Shown here: positions 26,408-35,695 of the stretch, piece after piece
Layout of the letters: each line of letters begins with the position of its first letter
Numbering within the stretch: the stretch's first letter is position 1
NCBI RefSeq assembly: GCF_038237375.1
Contig: NZ_CP151273.1
Coordinates: 2,232,001 to 2,296,000, forward strand
Direction: 5' to 3'
Length of the DNA: 64,000 nt
Source: Alcaligenes sp. SDU_A2
GTDB taxonomy: Bacteria; Pseudomonadota; Gammaproteobacteria; Burkholderiales; Burkholderiaceae_B
The notes under the pieces: generated by a model
The model's database searches: none
What the model saw: only the letters and a program-made list of their open reading frames with translations
Told to the model about the DNA's origin: nothing
Program-made: the position numbers and the translations under genes

Positions 26408-27013
26408 GTGCTTGCCCTTATCGATGCCGCCGGCTGGCCTATCTGGCTGCTGCTGGCCTGCTCCATCCTGGCTCTGGCCCTGATCCTGGAACGCCTGTTG
26501 GCGCTGCGCACTACGCGCATCCTGCCTGCCGGACTGGCACGCCAGATCGGTGAGCTGACCCGTCAGGACCGCATCCAGGACGACTCCCTGGCACGCCTGC
26601 GCGATAACTCCCCGCTGGGCCGCGTTCTGGCCACGGCCCTGCAGCACCGGCACGACGACCCGGCGCTGCGCCAGGACGCCGTTCAAGCCGCCGGCAAGGA
26701 CATCGACTATCAGTTGAACCGCTATATTCCGGCGCTAGGCACGATCGCCGTCATCGCCCCATTGCTGGGCCTGTTCGGCACCGTCATCGGCATGATCGAT
26801 ATTTTCGCCGCCTACGATCCGGCCGGCGGCGACCCCAGCCTGATTGCCCGCGGCATTTCGGTGGCTTTGTACAACACGGCGTTCGGCATTCTGATCGCCG
26901 TTCCCGCCCTGATTTTTCACCGTTATTTCCGCAGCCGTGCCGACTTTTTGCTGCACCGTCTGGAAACCGAAGCCGGAGCGCTGGACCGTTTGATCAGCCA
27001 GAGGATGCCCTGA
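26408..27013 (+). CDS. exbB: MotA/TolQ/ExbB proton-channel family protein
   Basis: Inner-membrane subunit of a proton-motive-force energy converter. The 201-residue protein begins at GTG and has three hydrophobic segments (about 9-28, 113-135, 150-175). The conserved channel region reads PLLGLFGTVIGMIDIF, and ISVALYNTAFGILIAVPALI covers the third helix. It overlaps exbD by one base (TGATG). Placed between xseA and lpxK, it could serve TonB-like transport or lipid/envelope energising; no tonB gene is in the window. Confidence 0.88.
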   Translation: MLALIDAAGWPIWLLLACSILALALILERLLALRTTRILPAGLARQIGELTRQDRIQDDSLARLRDNSPLGRVLATALQHRHDDPALRQDAVQAAGKDIDYQLNRYIPALGTIAVIAPLLGLFGTVIGMIDIFAAYDPAGGDPSLIARGISVALYNTAFGILIAVPALIFHRYFRSRADFLLHRLETEAGALDRLISQRMP

Positions 27014-27417
27014 TGCGCTTTCGACGCGCCCGTGACCAGGATCAGCTAGAGCTAAATCTGGTGCCATTAATCGATGTATTGCTGGTCGTGCTGATCTTTC
27101 TGGCCGCCAGTAGCACCTTCACGCGCCAGCGCCAGCTGGACGTATCCTTACCCAAGGCTCAGGCGCAAGCTGCACAGCCAGCCGAACTCTTGCTGGCCAT
27201 CAGCCAGGACGGCCGCTACGCGCTGAACGGCGATTGGCTGGATGCCGATAGCCCCGAGCCCCTGGCTCGGGCGTTAAAGCAAACACCCACCCAGGAGCAG
27301 CCCGCCCTTCTTATTCTGGCCGACGGCCAGGCTCCCCACTTCGCCGTGGTTCAGGCGATGCAAGCCGCCCGTCAGGCCGGCATAGAACGTATCCATTTCG
27401 CCACTCAGGCCCCATGA
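27013..27417 (+). CDS. exbD: ExbD/TolR family protein
   Basis: Partner of the ExbB-type protein. The 134 residues show one N-terminal transmembrane helix (about 17-35, NLVPLIDVLLVVLIFLAA), which carries the key proton-pathway Asp in PLIDVLLV. The periplasmic domain has YALNGDWL and LILADGQAPHFAVVQAMQAAR, typical of the family. It overlaps exbB by one base upstream and lpxK by 4 bp downstream. Confidence 0.9.
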   Translation: MRFRRARDQDQLELNLVPLIDVLLVVLIFLAASSTFTRQRQLDVSLPKAQAQAAQPAELLLAISQDGRYALNGDWLDADSPEPLARALKQTPTQEQPALLILADGQAPHFAVVQAMQAARQAGIERIHFATQAP

Positions 27418-28490
27418 ATCTGACGACCCGGCTTACCCTCTGGCTGCACCGCCAATGGCAGCGCCGCGGCCTGTTCAGCATGACGCTGCGCCCGCTGTCT
27501 GCATTGGCCGGCTGGCTGGTGCGTCGCAAAGAACAAAAGATCCGGCACGATCCGACAGCCTCGTATCGCTGTCCGGTCGCCGTTGTCGTAGTCGGCAACA
27601 TCATTGTAGGCGGAGCCGGCAAAACACCCGTCGTGCAAGCCCTTGCCACGCAATTACGCGCGCTGGGCTGGACGCCGGGCATTATCAGCCGCGGCTACGG
27701 CGTGGCCGTCGGTCCAGAGCCACGCATCGGCCAGGGTGAACTGCAGGCCGCTCAGTTTGGCGACGAGCCTGCCCTGATCGCAGCGCAAACCCAGGCACCA
27801 ATTGCCGTACACCCGAAACGCGTACTGGCCGCCCAGGCGCTGCTACGCGCCTTTCCCCACGTCGACCTGATTATCTCCGACGATGGCTTGCAGCACCTGG
27901 CGCTGCAACGCGACCTGGAAGTGGTGGTCCAGGACGCACGCGGCGTTGGCAACGGATTGATGCTACCTGCCGGGCCATTGCGCGAACCGCCGACCCGTCT
28001 GCGCAGGGCCGACTGGCTGATCACCCAACTCAATGCCGACCAGCCCCAGCCAGACACGCCCCACCCCCAGGACCCGGCACGCTGCCTGAGCATGACGCTG
28101 GCCCCGCACCGCCTGGAACATCTGGCCAGCGGTCGGTGCATAGACTGGGCAGAGTGGCGCGACCGGCAGGGCGAAACGGCCGTGCAGGCGCTGGCAGCCA
28201 TAGGCCAGCCGGAGCGATTTTTTTCCATGCTGCGCCTGAACGGCCTGACGCTGAGCCAGACCCATGCCCGGCCCGACCACGCCGCGCTAAGCCGGCAGGA
28301 TTTCGCCGATCTGGGCACAGGCCCCATACTGATCACCCGCAAAGACGCCGTAAAATGCCGAAACATGAACGATCCTCGCCTATGGGCCGTGGATGTGCTG
28401 CCGGTCTTTACGCGCCCTGACTGGATTCAGGAGCTGGACGGCCAATTGCGCCTGCGCCGCGCCGCCTCCTCACCTTTTACCCGGAGCTAG
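27414..28490 (+). CDS. lpxK: Tetraacyldisaccharide 4'-kinase
   Basis: Phosphorylates the 4' position of the lipid A disaccharide precursor at the inner membrane. The 358-residue protein has an N-terminal hydrophobic/basic membrane-binding segment. Its P-loop is the family-specific NIIVGGAGKTPVVQAL (about 62-77). ISRGYG, DEPALIA and IISDDGLQHLALQRD also mark LpxK. It overlaps exbD by 4 bp and is followed by a Trm112-like gene and kdsB, the common lipopolysaccharide cluster of betaproteobacteria. Confidence 0.96.
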   Translation: MNLTTRLTLWLHRQWQRRGLFSMTLRPLSALAGWLVRRKEQKIRHDPTASYRCPVAVVVVGNIIVGGAGKTPVVQALATQLRALGWTPGIISRGYGVAVGPEPRIGQGELQAAQFGDEPALIAAQTQAPIAVHPKRVLAAQALLRAFPHVDLIISDDGLQHLALQRDLEVVVQDARGVGNGLMLPAGPLREPPTRLRRADWLITQLNADQPQPDTPHPQDPARCLSMTLAPHRLEHLASGRCIDWAEWRDRQGETAVQALAAIGQPERFFSMLRLNGLTLSQTHARPDHAALSRQDFADLGTGPILITRKDAVKCRNMNDPRLWAVDVLPVFTRPDWIQELDGQLRLRRAASSPFTRS

Positions 28491-28494
28491 AACA

Positions 28495-28680
28495 ATGCAA
28501 ACTCGTTTATTGGAAGTCCTGGTCTGCCCGCTGTGCAAAGGCGCTCTGCGCCACGACCGCGAACACCAGGAACTGATCTGCAAAGCCGACAAGCTGGCCT
28601 TTCCCATCGTCGACGGCATTCCCACCATGCTGATCGATCAAGCCCGCCGCCTGGACGCCCAGGACAGCCCGGCCGCCTGA
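28495..28680 (+). CDS. Trm112-like small zinc protein (YcaR family)
   Basis: A 61-residue protein starting at ATG 28495, directly after lpxK. It begins MQTRLLEVLVCPLCKGAL with a CxxC knuckle (Cys11, Cys14), followed by ELICKADKLAFPIVDGIPTML, the Trm112 core. The family includes E. coli YcaR, also located between lpxK and kdsB. Eukaryotic Trm112 activates methyltransferases; the role in bacteria is unproven. One base separates its stop from the kdsB start. Confidence 0.92.
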   Translation: MQTRLLEVLVCPLCKGALRHDREHQELICKADKLAFPIVDGIPTMLIDQARRLDAQDSPAA

Positions 28681-28681
28681 T

Positions 28682-29446
28682 ATGGACTTCACCGTCATCA
28701 TCCCGGCCCGTCTGGGTTCGACTCGCCTGCCCGACAAGCCCCTGGTGGACATCGCCGGCCTGCCTATGGTTGTGCGCTGCGCTCAGCAGGCCGCTTTATC
28801 CTGCGCGCGCCAGGTACTGGTGGCTACCGACTCCGAGCGGGTCGCCGGCATCGTTCGCCAGCATGGCTTTGAAGCCCTGCTGACCGACTCCGAGCACCCC
28901 ACCGGGACCGACCGCCTGGCCCAGGCTGCGCAATTGCTCGGCTTGCAGGACCAGGAAATTGTGGTCAACGTCCAAGGCGACGAACCCCTGATCGCCCCGG
29001 AGCACATCGATGCCGCCGCCGATCTGCTGGCCCGCCACGCCCAGGCTGACATCGCCACTCTGGCCGCGCCTGTCCTGGATGCCGATACCCTGTTCAATCC
29101 CAACGCCGTCAAAGTCGTATGCGATTTGCAGGGCCGGGCGCTGTATTTTTCCCGCGCCCCCATTCCCTGGGCACGGGATGCGCTGGCCCAGGGCGAACGG
29201 CAACTGGCACCCGGACTTCCCGCATTGCACCATATTGGCCTGTATGCCTACCGGAATCGCTTCCTGCAACGCTTTGCGCAATTGCCGCGCGGGCCGCTGG
29301 AACACTACGAGTCATTGGAACAGCTGCGGGCCATGGAGAATGGCTTCCAGATCATGGTACATCGCCTGACTCACGCGCCTGCTGCGGGGGTGGACACGGC
29401 CCAAGACCTGGAAAGAGTACGCGCGCACTTCGCAAATCGGTTATAA
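28682..29446 (+). CDS. kdsB: 3-deoxy-manno-octulosonate cytidylyltransferase
   Basis: Activates Kdo as CMP-Kdo for lipopolysaccharide inner-core synthesis. At 254 residues it shows the nucleotidyltransferase start IIPARLGSTRLPDKPL (about 6-21), ATDSERV, THPTGTDR-like EHPTGTDRLA and VQGDEPLI with its metal-binding Asp. Later, YFSRAPIPW and HIGLYAYR are typical of KdsB. It belongs to the lpxK cluster and acts in the cytoplasm. Confidence 0.97.
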   Translation: MDFTVIIPARLGSTRLPDKPLVDIAGLPMVVRCAQQAALSCARQVLVATDSERVAGIVRQHGFEALLTDSEHPTGTDRLAQAAQLLGLQDQEIVVNVQGDEPLIAPEHIDAAADLLARHAQADIATLAAPVLDADTLFNPNAVKVVCDLQGRALYFSRAPIPWARDALAQGERQLAPGLPALHHIGLYAYRNRFLQRFAQLPRGPLEHYESLEQLRAMENGFQIMVHRLTHAPAAGVDTAQDLERVRAHFANRL

Positions 29447-29508
29447 AAGATCTTTTTTCTGCTCCGCCCGAATGAGAAACGCTCGAATTGTGCTGCGTTG
29501 CGGCATAA

Positions 29509-30216
<708 letters not shown>

Positions 30217-30228
30217 GACCGACCCCGC

Positions 30229-30258
30229 AACCGGCCCCTCTGGGGCCGGTTCTCTATT
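30229..30258 (+). terminator. Hairpin terminator after adk
   Basis: AACCGGCCCC-TCT-GGGGCCGGTT is a perfect 10-bp stem with a 3-base loop, followed by CTCTATTTAT. The T run is interrupted, so termination may be partial. It lies 12 bp beyond the adk stop. Confidence 0.7.
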
Positions 30259-30277
30259 TATCCGCAGGAGACATGCC

Positions 30278-31042
30278 ATGCAGATCAGCAACAAGACCTT
30301 TATCGTAACCGGCGGTGCCTCCGGCCTGGGAGCCGGCACAGCGCGCATGCTGGTCGAGCACGGTGCCGACGTGCTTATCGCCGATATCCAGGACGACGCG
30401 GGCCATGCCTTGGCCCAGGAACTGGGCCAGCGCTATCTGCGCTGCGATGTCACCCGCGAAGAAGACGCACAGGCGGTTGTGCAGGCGGCCACCGGTAACC
30501 CCGCCCGCCCCCTGTTCGGCCTGGTCAACTGCGCCGGCGTGGCTCCTGCCGCGCGCACCGTCGGCCGCGACGGCCCGCATAGCCTGGATCTGTTCCAGAA
30601 AGTGGTCATGATCAATCTGGTGGGCACCTTCAATATGTGTCGCCTGGCCGCTGCCGCCATGAGCAGCAACAACCCCGAGCCGACCGGCGAACGCGGCGTG
30701 CTCATCAACACCGCGTCGGTAGCCGCCTACGACGGCCAGATCGGACAGGCCGCGTATGGTGCTTCCAAGGCCGGCGTGGTGGGCCTGACGCTGCCACTGG
30801 CGCGCGACCTGGCCAAGACCGGCATACGCTGCATGACGATCGCCCCTGGCATCTTCGGCACCCCCATGCTGTTCGGCATGCCCCAAGAAGTCCAGGACTC
30901 GCTGGCCGCCAGCATCCCTTTCCCTTCCCGCCTGGGCCGCCCCGACGATTACGCCCGACTGGTGCACAGCATCATCACCAACGAGATGCTTAACGGCGAG
31001 ACCATACGGCTGGACGGTGCCATCCGCATGGGTCCGAAATAA
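30278..31042 (+). CDS. Short-chain dehydrogenase, 3-hydroxyacyl-CoA dehydrogenase type 2-like
   Basis: A 254-residue classical SDR. The NAD-binding motif TGGASGLGAG lies at about 11-20, NCAG near 88, and the catalytic Ser (NTASVAAY) and YxxxK (YGASK) near 150-165. The LGRPDDYARLVHSIITNEMLNGE tail with GETIRLDGAIRM resembles the bacterial counterparts of human HSD17B10, which oxidise 3-hydroxyacyl-CoA or 2-methyl-3-hydroxybutyryl-CoA. Substrate specificity is therefore a family-level inference. The ribosome site is CAGGAG. It lies between adk and murJ, 18 bp before murJ. Confidence 0.85.
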   Translation: MQISNKTFIVTGGASGLGAGTARMLVEHGADVLIADIQDDAGHALAQELGQRYLRCDVTREEDAQAVVQAATGNPARPLFGLVNCAGVAPAARTVGRDGPHSLDLFQKVVMINLVGTFNMCRLAAAAMSSNNPEPTGERGVLINTASVAAYDGQIGQAAYGASKAGVVGLTLPLARDLAKTGIRCMTIAPGIFGTPMLFGMPQEVQDSLAASIPFPSRLGRPDDYARLVHSIITNEMLNGETIRLDGAIRMGPK

Positions 31043-31060
31043 CTTTTCTGCTGCGCTTTC

Positions 31061-32614
31061 ATGGGTCTGTTCCGCTCGGCGGCCACAGTCAGTGGCCTGA
31101 CGCTCCTGTCCCGGATAACGGGACTGGTGCGCGATATCCTGATTGCCCGCGCCTTTGGTGCCGGGCCGTTGACCGACGCCTTCTGGGTGGCGTTTCGCAT
31201 TCCTAATCTGCTGCGCCGGCTGTTTGCCGAAGGCGCATTTTCGCAAGCCTTCGTCCCCATCCTGGGTCAGGCCCGCAAAGAAAATGACCAGGAGGGGGTG
31301 CGCCAACTGCTGGACCGGGTGGCACTGCTACTGACCGTCGCGCTGATGGCGGTCACCGCCATCGGCATTCTGGCCGCCCCCTGGGTCGTCAGTGCCATGG
31401 CCAGCGGCATGACTGCGCCCGAACGACAGCAGGAATTTGGTGCCGCCGTCACCATGACGCGGCTGATGTTTCCCTACATCATCTGCATGTCGCTGGTGGC
31501 TTTTGCTTCGGGGGTGCTCAACACCTGGAGCCGCTTTGCCGTTCCTGCCTTCACGCCCATTTTGCTGAACCTGTCCATGATTGCCGCCAGCATTTTTCTG
31601 GCTCCGCGCATGGACACTCCCATCTATGCGCTGGCCATAGGCGTGATGGCCGGCGGCGTGGCGCAACTGGCCGTGCAATGGGCCGCGCTGGCCAAACTGG
31701 GCCTGTTGCCGCGCTTTTCGCTGCAGCTCGGCCAGGCGCGCCGCGACCCCACCGTGCGCCGCATTCTGCGGCAAATGCTGCCGGCCATTCTAGGGGTGTC
31801 GGTGGCGCAGATATCCCTGCTGATCAATACCAATATCGCCACCTGGCTGCAGGCCGGCAGCGTCACCTGGCTGTCGTTCGCTGACCGTCTGATGGAGTTT
31901 CCCACCGCGTTGCTTGGCGTTGCCCTGGGCACCGTATTGCTGCCCAAGCTCTCGGCCGCTCACGCCAAGGATGACGCCGACAATTACAACGCCCTGCTGG
32001 ACTGGGGCCTGCGCCTGGTGTTGTTACTGGGCCTGCCAGCCGCCCTGGGCATGGCGCTGCTGTCGGACGGACTGGTGGCCACCCTGTTCCACTATGGCGC
32101 TTTTGGAGCAGCCGATGTCGCCCAGACCCGCCTGGCCGTAGGAGCCTATTCGGTAGGACTGGTCGGGTTGCTGGCCATCAAAATCCTGGCCCCCGGTTTC
32201 TATGCCAAGCAAGACATACGCACGCCGGTCAAAATTGCCATCGCCGTATTGGTGCTGACCCAGCTGTTCAATCTGCTGCTGGTGCCCTACTATGCCCATG
32301 CTGGCCTGGCGCTATCTATCGGACTGGGTGCCACCGTCAATGCCCTGACTTTGCTGACGCTGCTGATCCGCCGTGGCATTTACCGCCCCCGCCGCGACTG
32401 GCTGGGCTTTTTCCTGCGCTTGATACCCGCCTTGCTGGCGCTGGCCGCCGTGCTGCTGCTGACGGACCGGCACATCGACTGGATCGCGCTGGGCAGCACG
32501 CCGCTGCTGCGCGTACTGTGGATGAGTGGCGTACTGGCTGCCAGCGGCATCACCTATTTGGGCCTGCTGTTTGTGTTGGGTTTTCGACCCTCTTACTTTA
32601 CAAAGCGGGGTTGA
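31061..32614 (+). CDS. murJ: Lipid II flippase MurJ
   Basis: Translocates lipid-linked peptidoglycan precursor across the inner membrane. The 517-residue protein has about 14 hydrophobic helices. Family landmarks are the start GLFRSAATVSGLTLLSRITGLVRD, the FRIPNLLRRLFAEGAFSQAFVP stretch (central RRLFAEGAFSQ) with its essential Arg, and the later GFYAKQDIRTPVK. It is followed by rpsT after a 59-bp gap, a classical proteobacterial neighbourhood. Confidence 0.96.
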   Translation: MGLFRSAATVSGLTLLSRITGLVRDILIARAFGAGPLTDAFWVAFRIPNLLRRLFAEGAFSQAFVPILGQARKENDQEGVRQLLDRVALLLTVALMAVTAIGILAAPWVVSAMASGMTAPERQQEFGAAVTMTRLMFPYIICMSLVAFASGVLNTWSRFAVPAFTPILLNLSMIAASIFLAPRMDTPIYALAIGVMAGGVAQLAVQWAALAKLGLLPRFSLQLGQARRDPTVRRILRQMLPAILGVSVAQISLLINTNIATWLQAGSVTWLSFADRLMEFPTALLGVALGTVLLPKLSAAHAKDDADNYNALLDWGLRLVLLLGLPAALGMALLSDGLVATLFHYGAFGAADVAQTRLAVGAYSVGLVGLLAIKILAPGFYAKQDIRTPVKIAIAVLVLTQLFNLLLVPYYAHAGLALSIGLGATVNALTLLTLLIRRGIYRPRRDWLGFFLRLIPALLALAAVLLLTDRHIDWIALGSTPLLRVLWMSGVLAASGITYLGLLFVLGFRPSYFTKRG

Positions 32615-32673
32615 TGACTTAAAATCATTGTCTTTGCCGATTAAACTTTAAAACTTAGGCTTAACAAATACAT

Positions 32674-32937
32674 ATGGCTAATTCCGCACAAGCTCGCAAG
32701 CGCGCCCGCCAAGCAGTGGCCCGCAACAAACACAACGCCAGCATCCGTTCCATGCTGCGTACCGCGATCAAGCGTGTTCGCCAGGCAATCGATGCCGGCG
32801 ACAAGACCGCTGCCAACGAAGTCTTTCGCAAAGCAACCAGCATCATCGATCGCGTGGCTGACAAAAACATCATCCACAAAAACAAGGCTGCTCGCCACAA
32901 GAGCCGCCTGTCCGCTGCCATCAAGGCTCTTGCCTAA
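32674..32937 (+). CDS. rpsT: 30S ribosomal protein S20
   Basis: Small-subunit primary rRNA-binding protein, 87 residues, highly basic and Ala/Lys-rich. [20 protein letters not shown] at the start and [19 protein letters not shown] at the end are diagnostic. A 59-bp A+T-rich leader precedes the ATG. A perfect rho-independent terminator follows 51 bp after the stop. Confidence 0.98.
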   Translation: MANSAQARKRARQAVARNKHNASIRSMLRTAIKRVRQAIDAGDKTAANEVFRKATSIIDRVADKNIIHKNKAARHKSRLSAAIKALA

Positions 32938-32988
32938 TCGCAGTTGGTTTTAATGGTTTAATCGGCCCTGGCCTAAAAACCAGATAAG

Positions 32989-33013
32989 AAGGGGTGCCCA
33001 GCACCCCTTTTTT
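32989..33013 (+). terminator. Rho-independent terminator of rpsT
   Basis: AAGGGGTGC-CCA-GCACCCCTT is a perfect stem with a 3-base loop, followed directly by a run of T. Confidence 0.95.
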
Positions 33014-33093
33014 ATTGGCCGAAAAACCATCGCATTGCCCACCCCGGCAAACATGCTAAGTTACGGGTTTGAATCCGCATTTCACGGACTTCC

Positions 33094-34056
33094 ATGACCC
33101 GCCCCATTTTGCTCCAACTCGTTCCCCTGCCCGATCACCCTGCCCTGCAGCGCGTCGATCAATACTACGAGCGGGTCTTGAACGATGAAACCCAACCCCT
33201 GCCCGACGCCCTTGCCCAGCGCGTCCAATTGGTGCTGGCTACCGCGACCACGCCGATCACGGCTGCTTTCATGGACACGCTGCCTGCACTGCGGGGCATC
33301 TGCAATATCGGTGTCGGATTCGACGCCATAGACCGCAGCCATGCGCATCAGCGCGGCGTGGCCGTCAGTAACACCCCGGATGTGCTGAACGATTGCGTCG
33401 CCGATCTGGCTTGGGCGCTGATGCTCGATACGGCCCGGCGCGTCAGTGCCGCCGATCGCTATGTCCGTGCCGGGCAATGGACACACGAGCACGGGTTTCC
33501 GCTTTCCACCCGCGTCAGCGGCAAGAAACTGGGTATTGTCGGCCTGGGCCGAATCGGTCAAGCCATCGCCAAGCGGGCCAGCGGCTTCGATATGCAGTTA
33601 CGCTACCACAACCGCCGCCCTCGCAAAGACATCAGCTGGCACTACGAGCCTTCGCTGATCGAGCTGGCCCACTGGGCTGATATTCTGGTCGTAGCGGCTG
33701 TAGGCGGCGACGAAACACGAGGTCTGATCAACCGCGCCGTGCTCGATGCGCTGGGTACGCGCGGCATTCTAATTAATATTGCCCGTGGCAGCGTCGTGGA
33801 CGAACGCGCACTGGTACAGGCCCTGCAAGAAGGACGGCTGGGCGGTGCCGGGCTGGATGTATTTGAATGCGAGCCGCAGGTGCCCGCTGCGCTACGTCAA
33901 CTGGATCAGGTGGTTCTGACTCCGCATGTGGCCAGCGCCACACACGAAACCCGCGCCGCCATGCTGGGCCTGGCACTGGATAATATTTTGCATTTTCAGG
34001 AAACTGGCAAACTGCTCACGCCCGTTCCCTATCCGACGCAAAAAAGCCCTGCTTGA
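33094..34056 (+). CDS. D-isomer-specific 2-hydroxyacid dehydrogenase (glyoxylate/hydroxypyruvate reductase type)
   Basis: A 320-residue NAD(P)-dependent enzyme. The nucleotide-binding motif GLGRIGQAIAK lies near residue 150. The catalytic triad of the family is visible: Arg in NIARGSVVDE, Glu in DVFECEP and His in LTPHVASAT. GVGFDAIDRSHAHQRGVAVSNTPDVL is the usual substrate-domain strand. Substrate could be glyoxylate, hydroxypyruvate or a related 2-keto acid. It is convergent with the DUF3579 gene; an AAAAAGCCCTGCTTGAATCAGGGCTACG hairpin (core AGCCCTG/CAGGGCT) spans its stop codon and could terminate both. Confidence 0.88.
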   Translation: MTRPILLQLVPLPDHPALQRVDQYYERVLNDETQPLPDALAQRVQLVLATATTPITAAFMDTLPALRGICNIGVGFDAIDRSHAHQRGVAVSNTPDVLNDCVADLAWALMLDTARRVSAADRYVRAGQWTHEHGFPLSTRVSGKKLGIVGLGRIGQAIAKRASGFDMQLRYHNRRPRKDISWHYEPSLIELAHWADILVVAAVGGDETRGLINRAVLDALGTRGILINIARGSVVDERALVQALQEGRLGGAGLDVFECEPQVPAALRQLDQVVLTPHVASATHETRAAMLGLALDNILHFQETGKLLTPVPYPTQKSPA

Positions 34057-34080
34057 ATCAGGGCTACGCAGACATCTGGA

Positions 34081-34389
34081 TTAAGGTTTGCTCATATCGG
34101 CAGGATTGATGCCGCTGGTCTTGAGGTTATTGTCGTCGGCAAAACCGCACACAAACTTCCAGGCCAAAGGTTCAATCTCGCGCAGGCGCGCATCCACCAC
34201 CACGCAGCGCACCCCATCGATCAGGCGCGGCACGACATACGGCGAATAGGTCAGATGGCCGCCCGCCATGCCGGCCGGCCGGAACTGGGACATGACGCCG
34301 GCCAAGCGCTCGGCCCAGTCGCTGGGACGAAAACGTTGATCCTGCCGGGTCACACCATGAATTACAAGTTGCTTAACTGGCTCTGTCAT
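34081..34389 (-). CDS. DUF3579 family protein
   Basis: The conserved protein starts at ATG 34387-34389 (MTEPVKQLVIHGVT) and has 102 residues; a longer frame upstream runs through the argF leader and is not conserved sequence. RPSDWAERLAGVMS, the central GGHLTYSPYVVPRLIDGVRCVVVD and FVCGFADDNNL are what I recognise of DUF3579. The function is unknown. It is divergent from argF, with which it is also linked in Bordetella-type genomes, so the two may share a regulatory region. Confidence 0.85.
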   Translation of the reverse strand: MTEPVKQLVIHGVTRQDQRFRPSDWAERLAGVMSQFRPAGMAGGHLTYSPYVVPRLIDGVRCVVVDARLREIEPLAWKFVCGFADDNNLKTSGINPADMSKP

Positions 34390-34645
34390 AGAAAAAAAGA
34401 CTGATCGCGCCGGCCAAAGAGGCGACGCCGTTGTTTCCCCCGCCCCGCATTGTATCCGATCGGACGGCTCCGTATCCTTTTCGGCCTTCAAATTAAGCCG
34501 CTTGACATTCTTGGTCCGGCCAAGCTCCCTCCCCACTTTTGTCACTCCCTGCAATCTGACTGGCTGCAAGTGCCGGGAACATGGGCGACTTTGCTCTAAA
34601 AGCCCGGACAGGGTAAGATGTTTTTCTTTTGCCGCAGGATTTTTT

Positions 34646-35587
34646 ATGGATGCCACCGTGCAAGCAGGACCGCTCAGGCACTTTCTGCAGTTTCGCGATT
34701 TCTCTCACGATGAGATCTTGTATGTACTGGAACGTGCGCGCCTGATCAAAGACAAGTTCAAGCGCTACCAGCCGCACCACACGCTGCACGACCGCACCCT
34801 GGCCATGGTTTTCGAAAAAGCCAGCACCCGCACCCGCGTCTCTTTTGAAGCCGGCATGTACCAGTTGGGCGGCTCCGTCATCCACCTGACCACCACCGAT
34901 TCGCAGCTAGGTCGCTCCGAGCCTATCGAAGATACCGCGCGCGTCGTTTCGCGCATGGTCGATATCGTCATGATCCGCACGTTCGAGCAGACCCGCCTGG
35001 AGCGCTTCGCCTCGCATTCGCGCGTGCCGGTCATCAACGGCCTGACCAACGAATACCACCCCTGCCAGATCCTGGCCGATATCTTCACCTTCATCGAACA
35101 TCGGGGCGACATTCGCGGCAAAACCGTGGCTTGGATCGGCGATGCCAACAACATGGCCTACACCTGGCTGCAAGCTGCCGAGATCCTGGGCTTTACCCTG
35201 CATGTGTCGGCACCCAACGGCTATAAGTTGGAATCGGCCCGCACGGGCAACCCGCCTGCCAGCGTGCTCCAGGAGTTCGACGACCCCCTGCAAGCCTGCA
35301 AGGGCGCGCACCTGGTCACTACCGACGTCTGGACCAGCATGGGCTACGAAGCCGAAAACGAAGAACGCCGCAAAGCGTTTGCCGACTGGTGCGTAGACGA
35401 GGAAATGATGGCATCCGCTGATCCATCCGCCATCTTCATGCACTGCCTGCCTGCACACCGTGGCGAGGAAGTCACCGGCGAGGTCATCGACGGGCCGCAA
35501 AGCGTGGTCTGGGACGAAGCCGAGAACCGGCTGCACGTGCAAAAAGCCCTGATGGAATTCCTGATCCTGGGACGCCAGAACGCCTGA
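34646..35587 (+). CDS. argF: Ornithine carbamoyltransferase
   Basis: Forms citrulline from ornithine and carbamoyl phosphate in arginine synthesis. The ATG at 34646 with AGGA 7 bp upstream gives 313 residues; an upstream in-frame extension is rejected. The carbamoyl-phosphate motif is KASTRTR (about 50), HPCQ lies in YHPCQILAD, and the ornithine-side motif is HCLPAHRGEEV. In related genomes argG normally follows. Here argG is about 11 kb away and inverted, with the kdp locus and two repeat copies between. Confidence 0.97.
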   Translation: MDATVQAGPLRHFLQFRDFSHDEILYVLERARLIKDKFKRYQPHHTLHDRTLAMVFEKASTRTRVSFEAGMYQLGGSVIHLTTTDSQLGRSEPIEDTARVVSRMVDIVMIRTFEQTRLERFASHSRVPVINGLTNEYHPCQILADIFTFIEHRGDIRGKTVAWIGDANNMAYTWLQAAEILGFTLHVSAPNGYKLESARTGNPPASVLQEFDDPLQACKGAHLVTTDVWTSMGYEAENEERRKAFADWCVDEEMMASADPSAIFMHCLPAHRGEEVTGEVIDGPQSVVWDEAENRLHVQKALMEFLILGRQNA

Positions 35588-35687
35588 TCGCCATAGCGGC
35601 TCAGGGCGGCTCCTGCCGCGCTCCACACCCCCAAACAGCACGTCCAGGAACCGGCACACCGGTTTTAAGGGCTTGTTATTTGGGGGG

Positions 35688-35695
35688 TTTTTATT
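35688..35695 (+). repeat. Left 8-bp target duplication of element copy 1
   Basis: TTTTTATT directly precedes the left end of the repeated element and recurs at 36430-36437 directly after its right end. This is the pattern left by transposition. Confidence 0.6.

Noticed and set aside
33060-33093. GGGTTTGAATCCGC resembling a tRNA T-loop
   Set aside because: No acceptor, D or anticodon stems can be built around it; no tRNA gene is seen anywhere in the window.
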